Assembly (NCBI GenBank): GCA_023433775.1 | Contig: JAEYTY010000159.1 | Span: 1-31,088 of the forward strand | From: Pseudomonadota bacterium | Lineage (GTDB): Bacteria; Pseudomonadota; Alphaproteobacteria; Rhizobiales; Devosiaceae | Direction: 5' to 3' | Length of the DNA stretch: 31,088 nt | Shown here: positions 1 to 7,074 of the stretch, piece after piece | Numbering within the stretch: position 1 is the first letter of the stretch | Layout of the letters: each line of letters starts with the position of its first letter | The notes under the pieces: generated by a model | The model's input: only the letters and a program-made list of their open reading frames with translations | The model's database searches: none | Told to the model about the DNA's origin: nothing | Program-made: the position numbers and the translations under genes

Positions 1-489
1 GTGCTGCACCAGGGTCAGCGCATCGACATCGATGGGGCGCTCGGCCAGCACAACATTTTCGCCGGCGCGGGCCAGATCATAGGCGCGTTCGCCATCGATC
101 TTGAGCGCGGAAAAGGCCGGGGGACGCTGCAGAATCGTGCCGGTGAAGCGCGGCAGAACGGCTTCGAGCGCCGCCTGTTCGGGGCGGACGTCCGAAGTGG
201 CGATGGTTTCGCCTTCGGTGTCGTCGGTGCTGGTGGCGCGGCCCCAGCCAATGGCGAAGCGATAAATCTTGGTGCCATCCTGCACCTGCGGCACGGCCTT
301 GGTGGCTTCGCCCAGGGCGATCGGCAGAATGCCGGTGGCCAAAGGATCAAGCGTGCCGGCATGGCCCGCCTTGGCGGCGGAAAACAACCAGCGCACCTTG
401 CCCACCGCCTGGGTGGAGGTCATGTCATAGGGCTTATTGAGGATGACCCAGCCGGAAACAGCGCGCTTGCGCGAGCGCGGTGCGTTCAC
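1..489 (-). CDS. truB: tRNA pseudouridine synthase B, N-terminal part (cut by window edge)
   Basis: TruB isomerises U55 of the tRNA T-loop to pseudouridine. The visible 163 codons read as the N-terminal catalytic half; the stop lies beyond position 1. The family signature GHAGTLDPLATG is at residues 42-53, with the catalytic Asp at about residue 48, and it is preceded by the typical GWVILNKPYDMTS opening. The start is a GTG at 489 whose GTGA overlaps the rbfA stop codon, so the two genes are translationally coupled. This is the usual rbfA-truB order. Identity is seen directly from motifs; only the C-terminal PUA-like part cannot be judged. Confidence 0.93.
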   Translation of the reverse strand, partial: MNAPRSRKRAVSGWVILNKPYDMTSTQAVGKVRWLFSAAKAGHAGTLDPLATGILPIALGEATKAVPQVQDGTKIYRFAIGWGRATSTDDTEGETIATSDVRPEQAALEAVLPRFTGTILQRPPAFSALKIDGERAYDLARAGENVVLAERPIDVDALTLVQH

Positions 490-899
490 GCCTCGTCCTC
501 GTCATCGTCGCCATCTTCAAGGTCGCGCTTGACCTTTTCGGAGCGCAGCAGCGCGTCGATCCGGCCGGCTTCGGCAAAGGTTTCATCGACGAAGAAACGC
601 ACTTCGGGCGCATATTTGAGATCGATCAGGGGCGCGACGCGGCCGCGGATGAATTTGCGGTTGCGATTGAGCGCTTCGACAATGGCTTCGGCGTGCTGGC
701 CGCCCAGCGGCATGACATAGGCGTTGGCGAGCTTGAGATCGGGCGTCATGCGCACTTCGGGCACGGTGACCACCGCGCCGCGCAGGGCCTCGTCCTCAAT
801 TTCACCGCGGGCAAACAATGCCGCCAGGGCATGGCGCACGAGTTCTCCCACGCGCAACATGCGCTGGCTGGGACCAGCGGATTTGTTCTCTTTTTTCAT
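486..899 (-). CDS. rbfA: 30S ribosome-binding factor A
   Basis: RbfA is a small KH-fold protein that binds the 30S subunit during late 16S rRNA maturation and cold adaptation. The 137-residue product has the family's usual N-terminus (SQRMLRVGELVRHALAALF), the core VTVPEVRMTPDLKLANAYV and a conserved segment NRNRKFIRGRVA, followed by an acidic tail (EDGDDDEDEA). Length is normal for alphaproteobacteria. ATG start at 899; no strong ribosome-binding site is visible. It overlaps truB by 4 bp. In related genomes infB normally lies directly upstream; here the upstream gene is an unrelated secreted protein and infB is about 26 kb away at 27439-30231. Confidence 0.94.
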   Translation of the reverse strand: MKKENKSAGPSQRMLRVGELVRHALAALFARGEIEDEALRGAVVTVPEVRMTPDLKLANAYVMPLGGQHAEAIVEALNRNRKFIRGRVAPLIDLKYAPEVRFFVDETFAEAGRIDALLRSEKVKRDLEDGDDDEDEA

Positions 900-932
900 G
901 GGCTAGCCGATTAGGCGCTCTGCGGTCCGGCG

Positions 933-1589
933 TCAATCCACCAGGGCCAGGGTCACTTCCCCGCCAAACTGGGTGGCCCGGGCCTCGACGATGGCGGTTT
1001 CGACCGGCCAGCTGGCGGGATCGGCGGGATCGAAAGCCTTGCCGCGCCATTGCTGATAAACGACGCCAACGCCGCTATCGGTCTGGCGGAAGGCCATGAC
1101 CATCACTTCGCCGCGCGCCGGATTGCCGCTGGCCGGTGCATAGGCGCCACAGACGGCAATGAAGGGGGCAAGTTTTTCGTCCTCATCGGGACCGAGCTGG
1201 ACAAAGCCAACCATTTCGGGCTGGCAGGTCTGGGCATAGCGGCTCACGGCCTGATCGCGAAATTCGCTGATCGGGCGGCCATTGGCGCGGGTGATATAGG
1301 CCCCATAAATGGTGGTCCAGAAGCCGCGGCTTTCAAAGCGCGGGAAGATTTCGAGCACCGCATCGGCATCGTCGATGACAAAGCTGGTCGAGACCAGCGG
1401 CGTCAGATCGGTCGCCGCCGCATCGACCCAATTGGGGCGGGGAATAGTCAGGCGATGATTGAGCGCTTCGAGCACGAGGCCGGAGCCTTCAAGAACCAGA
1501 GCCGGGCCGGCATTGTCCTGCGCGCTGGCCGGGGAGGCAAGCAACACAAGGGCACACAGGCCTAAAAGCAATGATCTGGCTGGTCGCAC
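933..1589 (-). CDS. secreted protein of unknown function
   Basis: The product is 218 residues from the GTG at 1589, chosen because an AAGGAG ribosome-binding site (1596-1601) stands 6 nt upstream; a longer reading from a TTG at 1616 lacks such a site. Residues 1-24 form a clean Sec signal peptide (MRPARS, a Leu-rich core, then ASPASA-Q), so the mature protein is probably periplasmic or released. The mature part has two cysteines (within QTCQPE and AVCGAY) that could form a disulfide. I do not recognise a family. It ends 33 bp upstream of rbfA on the same strand, so it may be co-transcribed with rbfA-truB, in the place where infB would be expected. Confidence 0.75.
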   Translation of the reverse strand: MRPARSLLLGLCALVLLASPASAQDNAGPALVLEGSGLVLEALNHRLTIPRPNWVDAAATDLTPLVSTSFVIDDADAVLEIFPRFESRGFWTTIYGAYITRANGRPISEFRDQAVSRYAQTCQPEMVGFVQLGPDEDEKLAPFIAVCGAYAPASGNPARGEVMVMAFRQTDSGVGVVYQQWRGKAFDPADPASWPVETAIVEARATQFGGEVTLALVD

Positions 1590-1692
1590 GGGGCGCTCCT
1601 TACCCGAAAATCCCAATTATCGGCGGCAAGCCCCATTGCTGCCAATGGCCGACGATTAAGGGAGCGATGGCACCAGTGCAAGGCCCAGAGCG

Positions 1693-1718
1693 GCCGGCAC
1701 ACGCGAAGGTGTGGCGGC
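1693..1718. other. imperfect inverted repeat between two minus-strand genes
   Basis: Arms GCCGGCACAC and GTGTGGCGGC (one mismatch) surround a 6-nt loop GCGAAG. It lies downstream of the dehydrogenase gene (stop at 1750) and upstream of the secreted-protein gene. No T-run follows on either strand, so it is at best a Rho-assisted or weak terminator. The rest of the 1590-1749 gap shows no recognisable feature. Confidence 0.35.
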
Positions 1719-1749
1719 TGGGGAATTGCCGCAACACTCCCAAACGGGT

Positions 1750-2769
1750 TCAGGCGCGCTGGGTGCGCGGGGCTGCTAGATCGGGCAAGAGGCGGTGGGG
1801 CGGCTGGTGGCCATCCATGAAGGCGCGAATGTTGACGATGACCGTCTCGCCCATTTCGACGCGGGCTTCCAGAGTGGCCGAAGCCATATGGGCGGTGAGA
1901 ATGACGCGGCTGGATTCGGCCAGCGCCAGAAGGCGCGGATTGATGCCGTCGCGATTGTCGAAGACATCGAGCGCCGCGCCGGCGAGATGGCCGGTTTCAA
2001 TGTTTTCGACCAAAGCCGGCTCATCGAGCAGTTCGGGGCGGCTGACATTTACCAGATAGGCGCCGCGCTTCATGGCAGCGAGCCGGGCGGCGGAGAGAAT
2101 GTGATGGGTGTCGCGGGTGAGCGGGGTGTGGAGCGAGACAATGTCCACCGCGCCCAGCATGGCGTCGAGATCGGGCCAATAGGTGGCTTCGAGCGGCGCC
2201 TCGACGCCGGGCGGGCGGCGATTGCGCGAGTAATAGTGGATGGCGAGGCCAAAGGCGCGGGCGCGCTGGGCGACAGCGGTGCCAATGCGGCCCATGCCGA
2301 CAATGCCGAGCGCCTTGCCGCGCAGGCGATGGCCCAGCATGGAAGTGGGCGACCAGCCGGCCCAGGCCCGATCGGCCAGCAGCATCTGCGTGCCTTCGAC
2401 CAGCCGGCGCGGCAGCGCCAGCATGAGCGCGGTGGCCATGTCGGCCGTATCATCGGTGAGCACGCTTGGCGTATTGGTGACGGTGATGCCGGCGGCCCAG
2501 GCGGCGTCGAGATCGATATTGTCCACCCCATTGCCGAACTGGGCGATGAGCCGGACGCTCGCCGGGAGGCGGGCGATGAGGGCAGCATCGATACGGTCGG
2601 TGATGGTGGAGACCAGAACGTCCTTGCCGGTCAACCCGGCCAGAATGTCATCGGCGGTGAGCGTGGTGTCGGCGTCGTTGACATCGGTTTCGAACAGGGT
2701 GGCCATACGGGCCTCGATGTTCTCCGGCAGCCGTCTTGTCACCAGAATCTTGGGTTTACTGGCTGTCAT
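1750..2769 (-). CDS. D-isomer 2-hydroxyacid dehydrogenase, GyaR/D-glycerate dehydrogenase-like, altered active site
   Basis: The 339-residue protein belongs to the NAD(P)-dependent D-2-hydroxyacid dehydrogenase family and resembles the glyoxylate/hydroxypyruvate reductases (D-glycerate dehydrogenases). Visible features are the substrate-loop FGNGVDNID (residues 79-87), TNTPSVLTDDTADM (98-111), the Rossmann motif GMGRIG (158-163), catalytic Arg244 in VNVSRPELLDE and His294 in TAHMASAT. The segment DVFDNRDGINP (268-278) normally reads DVFExEPxxNP; the catalytic Glu is replaced by Arg273. The usual RG and PHxGS are also changed, to RP and AHMAS. ATG 2769 was preferred over TTG 2778; GGAA lies just upstream. 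Fold and cofactor binding are confident, but the reaction is uncertain. Confidence 0.88.
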   Translation of the reverse strand: MTASKPKILVTRRLPENIEARMATLFETDVNDADTTLTADDILAGLTGKDVLVSTITDRIDAALIARLPASVRLIAQFGNGVDNIDLDAAWAAGITVTNTPSVLTDDTADMATALMLALPRRLVEGTQMLLADRAWAGWSPTSMLGHRLRGKALGIVGMGRIGTAVAQRARAFGLAIHYYSRNRRPPGVEAPLEATYWPDLDAMLGAVDIVSLHTPLTRDTHHILSAARLAAMKRGAYLVNVSRPELLDEPALVENIETGHLAGAALDVFDNRDGINPRLLALAESSRVILTAHMASATLEARVEMGETVIVNIRAFMDGHQPPHRLLPDLAAPRTQRA

Positions 2770-2873
2770 GCGTTCCAATTCAGGATCGGCCCGGCGCGCA
2801 AATTGCCCGCCCTTCAGCGACCATTAAGGATCATGGGCTAGTGATAAGCCAAATCCAAACCCCGTGCAAAGCC

Positions 2874-3434
2874 ATGTTGTTCAAGCCCAATCATGCGGGC
2901 CGCGTCCGTGCCATTTTTCTGCTGCTGCTGGCGCTGACCATGATGGCGCCCGGCTCTGTTGTTTCCGCCCTGGCGCAGGAAACGGGCGCCAGCGGGCTGA
3001 AACTGCCGCGTTTCGTCTCGACCCGTTCCGCGCCGATCAATGTGCGCGTGGGGCCGGGCACGAAATATGACATTGCCTGGAATTTTCTGGTGCCGGGCGT
3101 GCCGGTGGAAATCATCCAGGAATTCGATACCTGGCGCAAAATCCGCGACATGGACGGCGCCGAGGGCTGGGTGCACCAGAGCCTGCTGGTGGGCACGCGG
3201 CAGGGCTATGCCACCCCGCTTGTGGCCAATGGCGAAGTGCATATCCGCACCAGCCGCGCCGAGGACGCCGCGGTGCGTGCGCGGCTGGGTCCCGGGTTCA
3301 AGGTGACGATCAGCGGCTGCAATGCGGAATGGTGCAATGTATCGGCCAGCCAGCCGGGACAGAACCGCAGCTTTTCGGGCTATGTGCGGCAGGAAGAGCT
3401 CTGGGGTGTCTATCCCGACGAAGTCTTCGACTAA
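2874..3434 (+). CDS. secreted SH3-domain protein
   Basis: The 186-residue product starts with a Sec signal peptide (basic MLFKPNHAGRVR, Leu-rich core, likely cleavage after SALA at about 35). It is followed by a bacterial SH3-like domain at residues 50-107, with RSAPINVRVGPGTKYDI, then DTWRKIRDMDGAEGWVHQS. A second, more diverged SH3-like unit spans about 117-175 (VHIRTSRAEDAAVRARLGPG, then a CNAEWCNV pair of cysteines and SGYVRQEELWGVYP). Such proteins usually bind cell-wall or surface ligands in the periplasm; the ligand here is unknown. It is divergent from the dehydrogenase gene with a 104-bp gap. ATG 2874 was chosen because it places the signal peptide at the N-terminus. Confidence 0.85.
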   Translation: MLFKPNHAGRVRAIFLLLLALTMMAPGSVVSALAQETGASGLKLPRFVSTRSAPINVRVGPGTKYDIAWNFLVPGVPVEIIQEFDTWRKIRDMDGAEGWVHQSLLVGTRQGYATPLVANGEVHIRTSRAEDAAVRARLGPGFKVTISGCNAEWCNVSASQPGQNRSFSGYVRQEELWGVYPDEVFD

Positions 3435-3518
3435 CGGATTCCCTAGCCGCGTTTCGCTGACGCGGCCCTGCGGGTCCGAACCGCAAAACCGATGCCACTT
3501 TTGCTGGAAACGCTCTGT

Positions 3519-4313
3519 CTAAAGCGCTTCGAGCTCGGCGATAGCGGCGTCGCGCTGGCGGGGAATGCGCACATCGTCGTCCTGCTTGGGGCAGGAGGTG
3601 CAATAGGTATCGGGCATGGCCAGATAATCGAGGCAGCAGCCCTTGCGGGCGATGATGAGCACTTGCCGCCCATCATGCAGATCAAGCGTTTCGAGATCGC
3701 CCTGCCCGGTCAGCCCCATGGCCTCAAGCCAGAGCGCGCAGAGCTGGCGCTGGCGGGCAATGGTCATGCCGGGCACATATTGACTGAGCCGCATCATGAT
3801 GCCCAGCATTCGGTCCGTCAGCAGGCGGAGGGCCGGCAGGCGCTTGAGTTTGGTCAGGGTGTTGATTTCGACCAGGACCGCGTCGGCATAGGCGCGCAAA
3901 TCGCGGCCGGCGCGGGCGATGAGGCTTTCGAGGTCATCTTCATATTGCGGGCCGGGCGGCAGGCGATAGCCCGAAATGTCGATGCCCTTGACCTGCTGGG
4001 AGATGGCGCTGATCTCGGGCACGGCGCCATGGACGTGAACGGCGATGGCGATGAGATAGGCCGGCTGCCAGAGGAGATTGGTCCAGAGGCGCACGGCGTA
4101 AAAGGGCTGGCCGGCCTGGGGATAGGTTTCGGCCAGGCGGGCATAGAGATTTTCGATGACGGGGCCATTGTCGCGGCCGAGCTGATGCCAGCCGGGGAGC
4201 GGGCCGCCCGGGGCTCCATCCATGAAACCGGTTGCCGACGCTGCTGTGGCAAGCAGCCGGGTCAGCGCGACATCGTCGGAATTGCTGGCAAAGAGATAAT
4301 TGCGGGCGGTCAA
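3519..4313 (-). CDS. FhuF-like siderophore ferric-iron reductase ([2Fe-2S])
   Basis: The 264-residue protein matches the FhuF family, cytoplasmic or membrane-associated reductases that release iron from imported ferric siderophores. The diagnostic feature is the C-terminal cysteine cluster: Cys226-Cys227, ten residues, then Cys238 and Cys241 (CC-x10-C-x2-C), the unusual [2Fe-2S] ligand set of FhuF. The N-terminal half is helical, with a hydrophobic stretch around residues 72-97 containing FYAVRLWTNLLWQPAY. No siderophore transporter or biosynthesis gene is adjacent; the nearest metal-uptake genes are the Sit-like operon 6 kb away. It converges with the SH3 gene, whose stop is 84 bp away. Family assignment is firm, substrate is inferred. 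Confidence 0.85.
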   Translation of the reverse strand: MTARNYLFASNSDDVALTRLLATAASATGFMDGAPGGPLPGWHQLGRDNGPVIENLYARLAETYPQAGQPFYAVRLWTNLLWQPAYLIAIAVHVHGAVPEISAISQQVKGIDISGYRLPPGPQYEDDLESLIARAGRDLRAYADAVLVEINTLTKLKRLPALRLLTDRMLGIMMRLSQYVPGMTIARQRQLCALWLEAMGLTGQGDLETLDLHDGRQVLIIARKGCCLDYLAMPDTYCTSCPKQDDDVRIPRQRDAAIAELEAL

Positions 4314-4510
4314 TGGCGTCGTCTCGATAGGCTTGCCATCCCTAGCTGGTTTAAGTGGATTAGGAAAGTCACCTTAGCCAAATGCGGCAAAGAGCGCGCT
4401 CGGTAAAATCCACTAGGGGCCTGGGGTGGATACGGATGGCGGCGTTCACAAGTCGCCCAGCATGAGGGCGCACACTCAAGCGGACAGAGTTTATGCCGCT
4501 GGAGAGGGTG

Positions 4511-4939
4511 ATGCACCCGCCAAACCCTGGCTGGCTCCGCGACAATAGCGGGACGGCCGCTATCGAATTTGCCATCCTGACGCCGGTCTATCTGCTGCTG
4601 CTGACCGGAATGCTGGCCTATGGCATCTATTTCGGCGCCGCCCATTCCCTGCAGCAATTGGCCGCCGACGCGGCCCGCACGGCGATTTCCGGCCTCGACG
4701 AGACTGAGCGCAATGCGCTGGTGGCCGATTTCATTGCCCGCAATGCCGGGCAAAATATGCTGATCGATGGACAGAGGCTGGTGGCCGATGTCAGCGACAG
4801 CGTGCTCGATCCCAATCAGTATCGGGTGGAACTGCGCTATGACGCCAGCGACCTGCCGATCTGGAACCTTTATCCGCCCCTGCCTCTGCCGAGCCGGCAG
4901 ATTGTTTATGGCGCCACGATCCGGCAGGGCGGGATATGA
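4511..4939 (+). CDS. TadE-like pseudopilin-type protein
   Basis: The 142-residue product has the TadE hallmark at the N-terminus: a short polar leader, the GTAAIEFAI motif (residues 14-22) and one transmembrane helix at about 20-42. TadE proteins are minor pseudopilins of Flp/Tad pili, anchored in the inner membrane with a periplasmic C-terminal domain. The ATG at 4511 is chosen because GGAGAGGG (4501-4508) lies just upstream; an in-frame ATG at 4493 lacks this. It overlaps the next gene by 4 bp (ATGA at 4936-4939), indicating coupling. No other tad genes (cpaA-F, tadABC, flp) are in the window, so this is a detached pair. Confidence 0.82.
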   Translation: MHPPNPGWLRDNSGTAAIEFAILTPVYLLLLTGMLAYGIYFGAAHSLQQLAADAARTAISGLDETERNALVADFIARNAGQNMLIDGQRLVADVSDSVLDPNQYRVELRYDASDLPIWNLYPPLPLPSRQIVYGATIRQGGI

Positions 4940-6594
4940 GCTGGCGTCGCGCCGGAGGGCGGTTTTGCCGCGACGAGACGGGCAATATGGCCATTCTCTT
5001 TGCGGTCGGCTTTTCCATCTCGGCCGTGGTGTCAGCGCTGGCGGTGGACGCGGCCTCGCTTTACCACGAGCGCCGCATGGTGCAGGCCGGGGTGGATCTG
5101 GCGGCGATATCGGCAGCCTCCAACCCGGCGCAGGCCAGCAGCATTGCCCAAGCGGTGCTGGTTGAAGCGGGGCTGATTGCGCCGGGCAGCGTGGACGGCA
5201 TGGTGGTCGAGGTGGGGCGCTATACGCGGGACACTTCTGTTGGGCCGGGGGCGCGCTTCGTCATCGGGCAGACACCCGCCAATGCGGTTCGCGTCAGCCT
5301 GCAGCGCCCCGGCACGCTCTACTTTGCCAATAATTTCACCGGGGCGCCGGAGATCGGCGCGAGCGGACTTGCGACAGTGACCCCGGAAGTGTCGTTTTCG
5401 GTGGGGTCGCGGCTGGCGAGCCTTAATGGCGGGCTGGCCAATGCGCTGCTCTCCAAGCTCCTGGGCACGACGATTGCGCTTTCGGTGATGGATTACAACG
5501 CGCTGGCTGGAGTACGGGTAAGCGCTGCGGGATTTCTCGATGCGCTGGCCATGGAGCTGGGCGTGTCTGTGGGGACCTATGACGATCTCCTTGCCAGAAA
5601 TGCTGGGTCGGGCCAGATCGCGGCGGCGCTGGTGCGGCTGCTGAGCGGGCCGGAACGCGCGGCGATGCAGACGATTGCGCTGGGCGGGCATGGCAGCACC
5701 GTGCCGTTACAGCAATTATTCTCGCTTGGACGTCTCGGCGCGCTGGGACTGGGCCAGGGCGATGCGGCGATCGGCGCCGAGCTTTCGGCGCTGGAAATTC
5801 TTTCGGCAGCGGCGGCGCTGGGAGATGGGGATCGGCAGGTTTCGCTCAATTTGGGCGCCGGCGTGCCGGGCCTTGCCAGCCTCAAGCTGGACCTCGCCAT
5901 TGGCGAGCCGCCACAGGGCGGAGGCTGGTTTGCCATTGGGCCGACCGGGACGATTGTGCGCACGGCGCAGACACGGCTGCGGATGGAAACTAAACTGCTC
6001 GGGGGAGCTGTGCTGCTCGGGGCGGGTGTCACTCTGCCGCTCTGGCTCGACCTGGCCTATGCCGAAGCGCAGGTAGTGAGCGCCACCTGCCCCAGCGCCT
6101 CGGCGCCGCAGGGCAGCGCCAGCATTGCGGTGAAGCCGGGGGCGGTGAAGCTGGCGATTGGCACGATGAGCGACCATAGTCTCAACCAGTTCGGCGCCCT
6201 GCCGGCGGTGGCCCCGACCCGGCTCATTGATGTCCTGCTGCTCAAGGTCGATGCGGCCGCCATGGTGGAAATTGCCCAGACGGCGCCCATTCCGCTGGCT
6301 TTTACCTCGGCCAATATTGCCGCAGGAACGATCAAGACCGCGCGCGTCGCGACGCCGATAACATCGCTGGCCGGTTCGCTGCTGGGCAGTCTCGACCCGG
6401 TGGTGACCGTGCTGGGGATTGGACTGTCGCCGGTGGCGGTGATCAAGCAGGCGGTGAAAAACCTGCTGATGCCGCTGGCGCCGACGCTGGACCTGACCAT
6501 CAGCGGGGTGCTGTCGACGCTGGGGCTTGGGATCGGCGAAGCCGATGTGCGGGTCTATGGCGTGCGCTGCCGGGGCGCCGTGCTGGTCGGTTAG
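4936..6594 (+). CDS. TadG-like pilus-assembly-associated protein
   Basis: The 552-residue protein starts with DETGNMAILFAV (residues 13-24) and a single transmembrane helix to about 40, followed by the TadG-type helix AVDAASLYHERRMVQAGVDLAAISAA. This is the N-terminal Tad signature shared by TadG-like proteins. The remaining ~480 residues are Ala/Gly/Leu-rich, with alternating hydrophobic segments and few charged residues. They carry only two late cysteines (ATCPSAS and VRCRGAV), and no von Willebrand A domain motif is evident. It is probably an inner-membrane-anchored envelope protein working with the TadE-like partner it overlaps. The family is clear from the N-terminus; the function of the C-terminal region is not recognisable. 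Confidence 0.78.
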   Translation: MSWRRAGGRFCRDETGNMAILFAVGFSISAVVSALAVDAASLYHERRMVQAGVDLAAISAASNPAQASSIAQAVLVEAGLIAPGSVDGMVVEVGRYTRDTSVGPGARFVIGQTPANAVRVSLQRPGTLYFANNFTGAPEIGASGLATVTPEVSFSVGSRLASLNGGLANALLSKLLGTTIALSVMDYNALAGVRVSAAGFLDALAMELGVSVGTYDDLLARNAGSGQIAAALVRLLSGPERAAMQTIALGGHGSTVPLQQLFSLGRLGALGLGQGDAAIGAELSALEILSAAAALGDGDRQVSLNLGAGVPGLASLKLDLAIGEPPQGGGWFAIGPTGTIVRTAQTRLRMETKLLGGAVLLGAGVTLPLWLDLAYAEAQVVSATCPSASAPQGSASIAVKPGAVKLAIGTMSDHSLNQFGALPAVAPTRLIDVLLLKVDAAAMVEIAQTAPIPLAFTSANIAAGTIKTARVATPITSLAGSLLGSLDPVVTVLGIGLSPVAVIKQAVKNLLMPLAPTLDLTISGVLSTLGLGIGEADVRVYGVRCRGAVLVG

Positions 6595-6645
6595 AGCCGG
6601 AATTCAATCCATTTCTGACGCCAAAGCCGCGAGCATCAAACCCTG

Positions 6646-6673
6646 TTGACAGCCCGAATTAGTGTGCTAATGT
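6646..6673 (+). promoter_or_regulatory. promoter of the GntR/ABC operon
   Basis: A consensus -35 TTGACA lies at 6646-6651, then a 16-nt spacer and a -10-like TAATGT at 6668-6673. Transcription would start close to 6680, giving a leader of only about 20 nt before the ATG at 6700. The -10 sits within the palindrome described separately, so the promoter is well placed for repression by the operon's own GntR regulator. Confidence 0.7.
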
Positions 6674-6685
6674 ACTAACACACTA
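6660..6685. promoter_or_regulatory. palindromic operator, probable GntR (YtrA-type) autoregulatory site
   Basis: TAGTGTG (6660-6666) and CACACTA (6679-6685) form a perfect 7-bp inverted repeat around a 12-bp AT-rich centre CTAATGTACTAA. The site covers the -10 and presumed start of the gntR promoter. Its symmetry and GTGTxxTA...TAxxACAC-like look match what is known of YtrA-subfamily operators. That GntR binds here is inferred. Confidence 0.7.
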
Positions 6686-6699
6686 TATAGGCATTACAC

Positions 6700-7074
6700 A
6701 TGGATGATTTTCACGCCAGCCAGCCGATCTTCGTGCAGATCCGCCAGCGGCTCATTGAGATGATCCTGCGCGGATCAGTTGGCGAAGATGAGGCATTGCC
6801 CTCCGTTCGCCAGATAGCGGCCGAACTCTCGGTCAATCCACTCACCGTGACCAAGGCGTTTGAAGCGCTGGTCGATATTGGCGTTGTCGAAAAACGCAGG
6901 GGGCTCGGCATGTTTGTAACCTCTGGAGCGCGGACGGCCTTGCTGGCCCATGAGCGCGACAAATTTCTCAAGGAAGACTGGCCGCGCATCGCGGCGCAGA
7001 TCAAGGCGCTGGACCTCGACCTGCAAAGCCTTCTTTCTTCCACCCCTTCCTCAACCGGGACCACAAAATCATGA
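6700..7074 (+). CDS. GntR-family transcriptional regulator, YtrA subfamily
   Basis: The product is a short, 124-residue GntR regulator. The winged helix-turn-helix is at about residues 9-75, with the classic LPSVRQIAAELSVNPLTVTKAFEAL and GVVEKRRGLGMFV wing. The C-terminal part is only a short helical segment of about 45 residues, without a ligand-binding FadR/HutC domain. That is the architecture of the YtrA subfamily, whose genes typically sit in front of ABC transporter genes and repress their own operon. Its TGA overlaps the ATG of the ATPase gene by 4 bp. The likely operator at 6660-6685 covers its promoter. The inducing signal is unknown; in characterised relatives it is often cell-envelope-active antibiotics. 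Confidence 0.9.
   Translation: MDDFHASQPIFVQIRQRLIEMILRGSVGEDEALPSVRQIAAELSVNPLTVTKAFEALVDIGVVEKRRGLGMFVTSGARTALLAHERDKFLKEDWPRIAAQIKALDLDLQSLLSSTPSSTGTTKS

Noticed and set aside
1795..2841. 348-codon open frame on the plus strand, antisense to the hydroxyacid dehydrogenase
   Set aside because: The minus frame carries the Rossmann motif and family signatures; the plus frame is its reverse-strand shadow.
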